Shown here in pieces: positions 60,018 to 64,000 of a DNA stretch of 64,000 nucleotides. The first letter of the stretch is position 1. Each line of letters opens with the position of its first letter. The stretch is from contig JAOVFP010000022.1 of the NCBI GenBank assembly GCA_025738555.1, forward strand, positions 186,001-250,000, written 5' to 3'. Made by a program: the position numbers and the translations under genes. The notes below the pieces were generated by a model that made no database searches, was not told where the DNA came from, and saw only the letters and a list, made by a program, of their open reading frames with translations. The stretch is from Cyathus striatus. Its lineage: Eukaryota; Basidiomycota; Agaricomycetes; Agaricales; Nidulariaceae.

Positions 60018-63000
60018 ATGACATTTGCAAACTCGCACGACTTTTCTATCAATCAACTTACATTGATAGATCGATCAAATAACACATACATTGATAAACA
60101 GGTACTTGCTTACATACTCTATAAAACCCTACAATAACTCTGACCCTTTCAGATCAATATGATTACAAATCTAATGAGGGATGGACGACTTTCCCCTATT
60201 AGTCAGACAGCTCCAAGCACCACTGAAATGTTCACTGGGCAAGAACAATACCTTGAGGCACTGAAAAAACACTTCAAGTCAGAGAATTTGACTGTAACCA
60301 GAAATTACTTTCTCCTCTATGGAATGGGTGGAATTGGTAAAACCCAAATTTGTTTAAAATTTAAAGATGACTCTGAGGAATAGTAAGTGATTTATTAAAA
60401 TCAAGTTAATAAAATCATTCATTCATGTGTAGTTTTGAGTATATATTCTGGATTGATACTTCTTCTGAAGAAAGTGTCATACAAAGTCTTAAGGATGTGT
60501 ATAAGACTTATCCAACTGCTCAGTCAGGGGAGTTCTCTGCAAATGCTGTTCTCAACTGGATTTCTTTCTTAAAGTGCAAATGGCTGATAATCTATGATAA
60601 TGCTGATGGGGCTCCAGATCTTGTGGGAAAATATCTTCCACCTGGAAGCAAGGGAAATATACTTATAACAAGCAGAAATCAAGCACTAAGGCAAATTACC
60701 ACAAGTAAACATTCAATGGAAGTAACAGAAATGAGTCAAGAAACTGCTATAGAACTATTACTAAAAGCTAGTGGACTAGAAGAACAGTCTGAACAGTATC
60801 AAGATGTATCAAAGGATGTAGTCACAGAACTCTATTATCTTCCATTAGCCATTGTTCAGGCTGCTGCCTACATCATGTATGGTAACTGTCACATTACTGA
60901 ATATCTGAAAATGTACATGAAGTACAGAGCAAAACTGATGGATAATGAAGAGTTTAAAGGAGCTTCAAAATATGATAAGACAGTTTATGGAACATGGGAA
61001 ATCTCTTTCCAGAAATTATTGAGAATGTCAGAAACTTCAAATGATGCAAGAGCTGCCAAATATGCTATTACTATCATTAATATTTCTGCTTTTTTTCACT
61101 ACATGAATATTCCTATAAAAATATTTGAACAGGCTGCAAATTGCTACAATTCAAGTGTTGAGGAATATGTGAATGATCCTAGGCCAATTTTGATAAAAAA
61201 TATGCAAAAGGAATTATTCAATATTGACGAGAATAATGAATGGGATGAATACCTCTTCAATAAAGCTCTATCTATTCTTTTATCATTTGCATTGATTAAA
61301 AAAGAACATCTGAAATACATAAGTTTGCATCCACTAATTCAACTTTGGTGCCAAGATAGATTACAAAGAGAAGAAAGAGCACACTGGATAGCAAATGCCA
61401 GTGGCATATTGTCTACTTCTATATTATATGAGAATACTATTGATGAATATAAATATACACAAGAGATTACACTACATGTACTTCAGATTGTATCGAAAAT
61501 GAATAGTAAAATGGATTATAGTTACCATTTTGATACTTTCAATAAATTTGCAACAGCATTAAAAAGAGCTGGAAAGCACAGAGAAACTGAGAATTTGCTA
61601 ATGAAAGTCATGCAAAATAACTCAGAGTTACTGGGAGAGAATGATTCCAGAACACTTTTAAGCATGAATAATTTAGCATTCACTTACTTTCATCTTGGTA
61701 AATGGAATGAGGCAGAAGGGGTGCAGGTACATACTGTGGAGATAAACAATAAGCTGCTAGGTAGACAGCACCAAAATACACTGCAAAGTATGAATAATTT
61801 GGCATCAATATATTCCAAACTTGGAAAATGGAATGAAGCAAAAGAGCTGCAGGTACATGTCTTGGAGATACAGCATCAGGTTTTAGGTGACAATCATTCA
61901 GATACACTGACAAGCATGAATAATTTGGCAATGATTTATTCCAATCTTGGAAAATGGAATGAGGCAGAAGAGCTGCAGATACTTGTCTTGGAGATACATA
62001 CCAAGCTGCTAGGTAGTGAACACCCAGATACACTGACAAGTATGAATAATTCAGCAATAACTTATTCCAATCTTGGAAAATGGAATGAGGCAAAAGAGCT
62101 GTGGGTACATGTCTTGGAGATACGTAAAAAGCTGCTAGGTGGAGAGCACCCAGATACACTGATGAGTATGAACAATTTGGCATCAACTTATTCCAATCTT
62201 GGAAAATGGAATGATGCAGAAGAGATGCAGATACATGTCTTGGAGATACATTCCAAGCTGCTAGGTGGAGAGCACCCAGATACAGTTATGAGTATGAATA
62301 ATTTAGCATCAATTTATTTCAAACTTGAGAAATTGAATGAGGCAAAAGAACTGCAAGTACATGTCTTGAAGATATATAGTCAGGTTTTAGGTGAAAATCA
62401 TCCAAATACATTGACAAGTATGAATAATTTGGCCATGATTTATTCCAATCTTGGAAAATGGAATGAGGCAGAAGAGCTGCAGGTACATGTCATGGAGATA
62501 CATACCAAGATGCTCAGTGGAGAGCACCCAGATACACTGACAAGTATGAACAACTTGGCATCAACTTATTCCAATCTTGGAAAATGGAATGAGGCAGAAG
62601 AGCTGCAGGTACATGTCTTGGAGATATGTAAAAAGCTGCTAGGTGGAGAGCACCCAAATACACTGATGAGTATGAACAATTTGGCATCAACTTATTCCAA
62701 TCTTGGAAAGTGGAGTGAGGCAGAAGAGATGCAGGAACATGTCTTTGAGATACACACCAAGCTGCTAGGTGGAGAGCACCCAGATACAGTTATGAGTATG
62801 AATAATTTGGCATCAACTTATTTTGAACTTGAGAAATTGAATGAGGCAAAAGAACTGCAAGTACATGTCTTGGAGATGTATAGTCAGGTTTTAAGTGAAA
62901 ATCATCCAAATACATTGACAAGCATGAATAATTTGGCAATGATTTATTCCAAGCTTGGAAAATGGAATGAGGCAGAAGAGCTGCAGGTACATGTCTTGGA

Positions 63001-63760
63001 GATACGTACAAAGCTGCTAGGTGGAGAGCACCCAGATACACTGAAAAGTATAAATGATTTGGCATTGACTTATTCCAATCTTGGAAGATTGAATGATGCA
63101 AAAGAGCTGCAGACACATGTCTTGAAGATACAGAGTCAGGTTTTAGGTGAAATTCATCCAGATACATTGACAATTATGAATAATTTGGCAATGACATATT
63201 TCAAACTTGGAAAATGGAATGAAGCAGAAGAGCTTCAGGTACATGTAATGAATATATATATGAAGCTGCTAGGTGGAGAGCACCCAGATACACTAATAAG
63301 TATAAACAATCTGGCATCAACATATTTCAAACTTGAAAAATGGACTGAGGCAGAAACACTGCAGATACATGTTTTGGAGACACATAGTCAGGTTTTAGGT
63401 GAAAATCATTCAGGTACACTGACAAGTATGAATAATTTGGCAATTACTTATTCCAAAATTGGAAAATGGAATGAGGCAGAAATGCTACAGGTACATGCTC
63501 TGGAGATAAGTACTCAGGTGCTAGGTAAAAATCACCCTGATACACTGATAAGTATGAATAATTTGGCAATGACTTTATTAAAAGTTGGACATTTCAATGA
63601 TGCAGAGGTACTTCTGGTTCATGCCTTGGAGATTTGTACCAAGCTGCTAGGTGAAGATCATCCTGATACAATTAGATACAAGATTAATCTTGCAAATATT
63701 TATTCTAAGCTTGGTAAATGTAATGAGGCAGAGGAATTGTTATTAAGTACATACCAGTAG
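60018..63760 (+). CDS. NB-ARC / TPR NLR-type receptor, long paralogue
   Basis: Predicted exons are 60018-60101, 60153-60382 and 60433-63760 (introns 51 and 50 bp), 1,213 residues. Exon 1 encodes MTFANSHDFSINQLTL, paralogous to the first gene, and exons 1 and 2 have the same lengths (84 and 230 nt) in both genes. The NB-ARC domain has GMGGIGKT, KWLIIYDNADG, NILITSRN and LPLAIVQAAAYI; the winged-helix part ends LHPLIQLWCQDRL. About 17 TPRs of 42 residues follow a degenerate one, and the protein ends shortly after the last (AEELLLSTYQ). Function as for the paralogue: a switch ATPase with a TPR sensor. The extra repeats relative to the 946-residue paralogue come partly from duplication of four-repeat blocks. 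The frame is intact. Confidence 0.9.
61664..63757 (+). repeat. 126-bp tandem repeats encoding TPRs (17 units)
   Basis: Units start at 61664 and every 126 bp to 63680 with no indels. Units 3-6 (from 61916) and 7-10 (from 62420) form two copies of a 504-bp block, and unit 11 (62924) begins like units 3 and 7 (NNLAMIYS). Within each block, units have distinctive features at matching places: EAEEMQ in the third and EKLNEAKELQ with SQVL in the fourth. Confidence 0.9.
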
Positions 63761-64000
63761 TATTTGTATCCCTCCAGAAGTGTAAATAGTTATGTAGAAA
63801 TACATGTATTAATATACAGTCATGTGAAGTAAAAGAAGACAAATAGGTGAATATCCATGTCATAAATCCAGAAATACTACTTTGATGTAGAATAAGGTGG
63901 ACTATTCATGTAGAAAATTAATAAATATGTACAACACTAGACTTATTACTCAGAATTAGAACTTCTTTATGGTCAGTTCTACTTCTGCTGTTACTTATTG
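63761..64000. other. 3' flank of the second TPR NLR
   Basis: AT-rich, with AATAAA-like words (TTAATAAATATG near 63920) that could serve in polyadenylation. No other gene before the window ends. Confidence 0.4.

Overview
The window looks like nuclear DNA of a filamentous basidiomycete, most likely an Agaricomycete. The genes are split by short introns (mostly 40-60 bp, GT-AG), coding DNA is AT-rich, and the families fit: NACHT and NB-ARC/TPR NLRs, a PCL-type cyclin, an F-box protein, a DUF6533-like membrane protein and a transcription-factor-domain remnant. Genes are sparse and most of the 64 kb is repeats and transposon debris. The species cannot be named from the sequence.

Layout. 1-4.5 kb is intergenic with a small TIR element. 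4554-7492 (+) is an NB-ARC/TPR NLR. 7.5-10.6 kb is a decayed purine-rich repeat. 11205-11960 (+) is a cyclin, 12329-14036 (-) an F-box protein and 14571-15701 (-) a seven-exon membrane protein. 15.7-25 kb is repeats, including a 960-bp foldback palindrome. 25056-29057 (+) is a NACHT NLR gene broken in exon 2 by a 1,271-bp hAT-like element with an 8-bp target duplication. 29694-31649 (+) is a wrecked 3-ketoacyl-CoA thiolase, part of a module present in several degraded copies. 32911-48701 is a nest: a 15.8-kb TIR element contains a 12.4-kb element of the same family, which contains a 2.6-kb hAT-like element, a 2.1-kb TIR element and a transcription-factor-domain pseudogene. 50483-52874 (-) is an intact NACHT NLR. 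53.3-60 kb is further repeat copies. 60018-63760 (+) is a second, longer NB-ARC/TPR NLR.

How the genes relate. The four NLR loci are two paralogous pairs. The three intact genes (both TPR NLRs and the minus-strand NACHT gene) begin with a tiny first exon encoding a short motif around N-F-S-I-N or D-F-S-I-N, although their ATPase domains (NB-ARC versus NACHT) differ; the broken NACHT gene has a related but diverged version. In this protein class the N-terminus is the output module, the nucleotide-binding domain the switch and the C-terminus the sensor. The TPR sensor differs between the paralogues (about 11 versus 17 repeats) and shows recent block duplication. NLR diversification and transposon insertion are therefore occurring in the same interval. 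All exon structures are predictions made by eye from splice signals, reading phase and agreement between paralogues; no transcripts or database searches were available.
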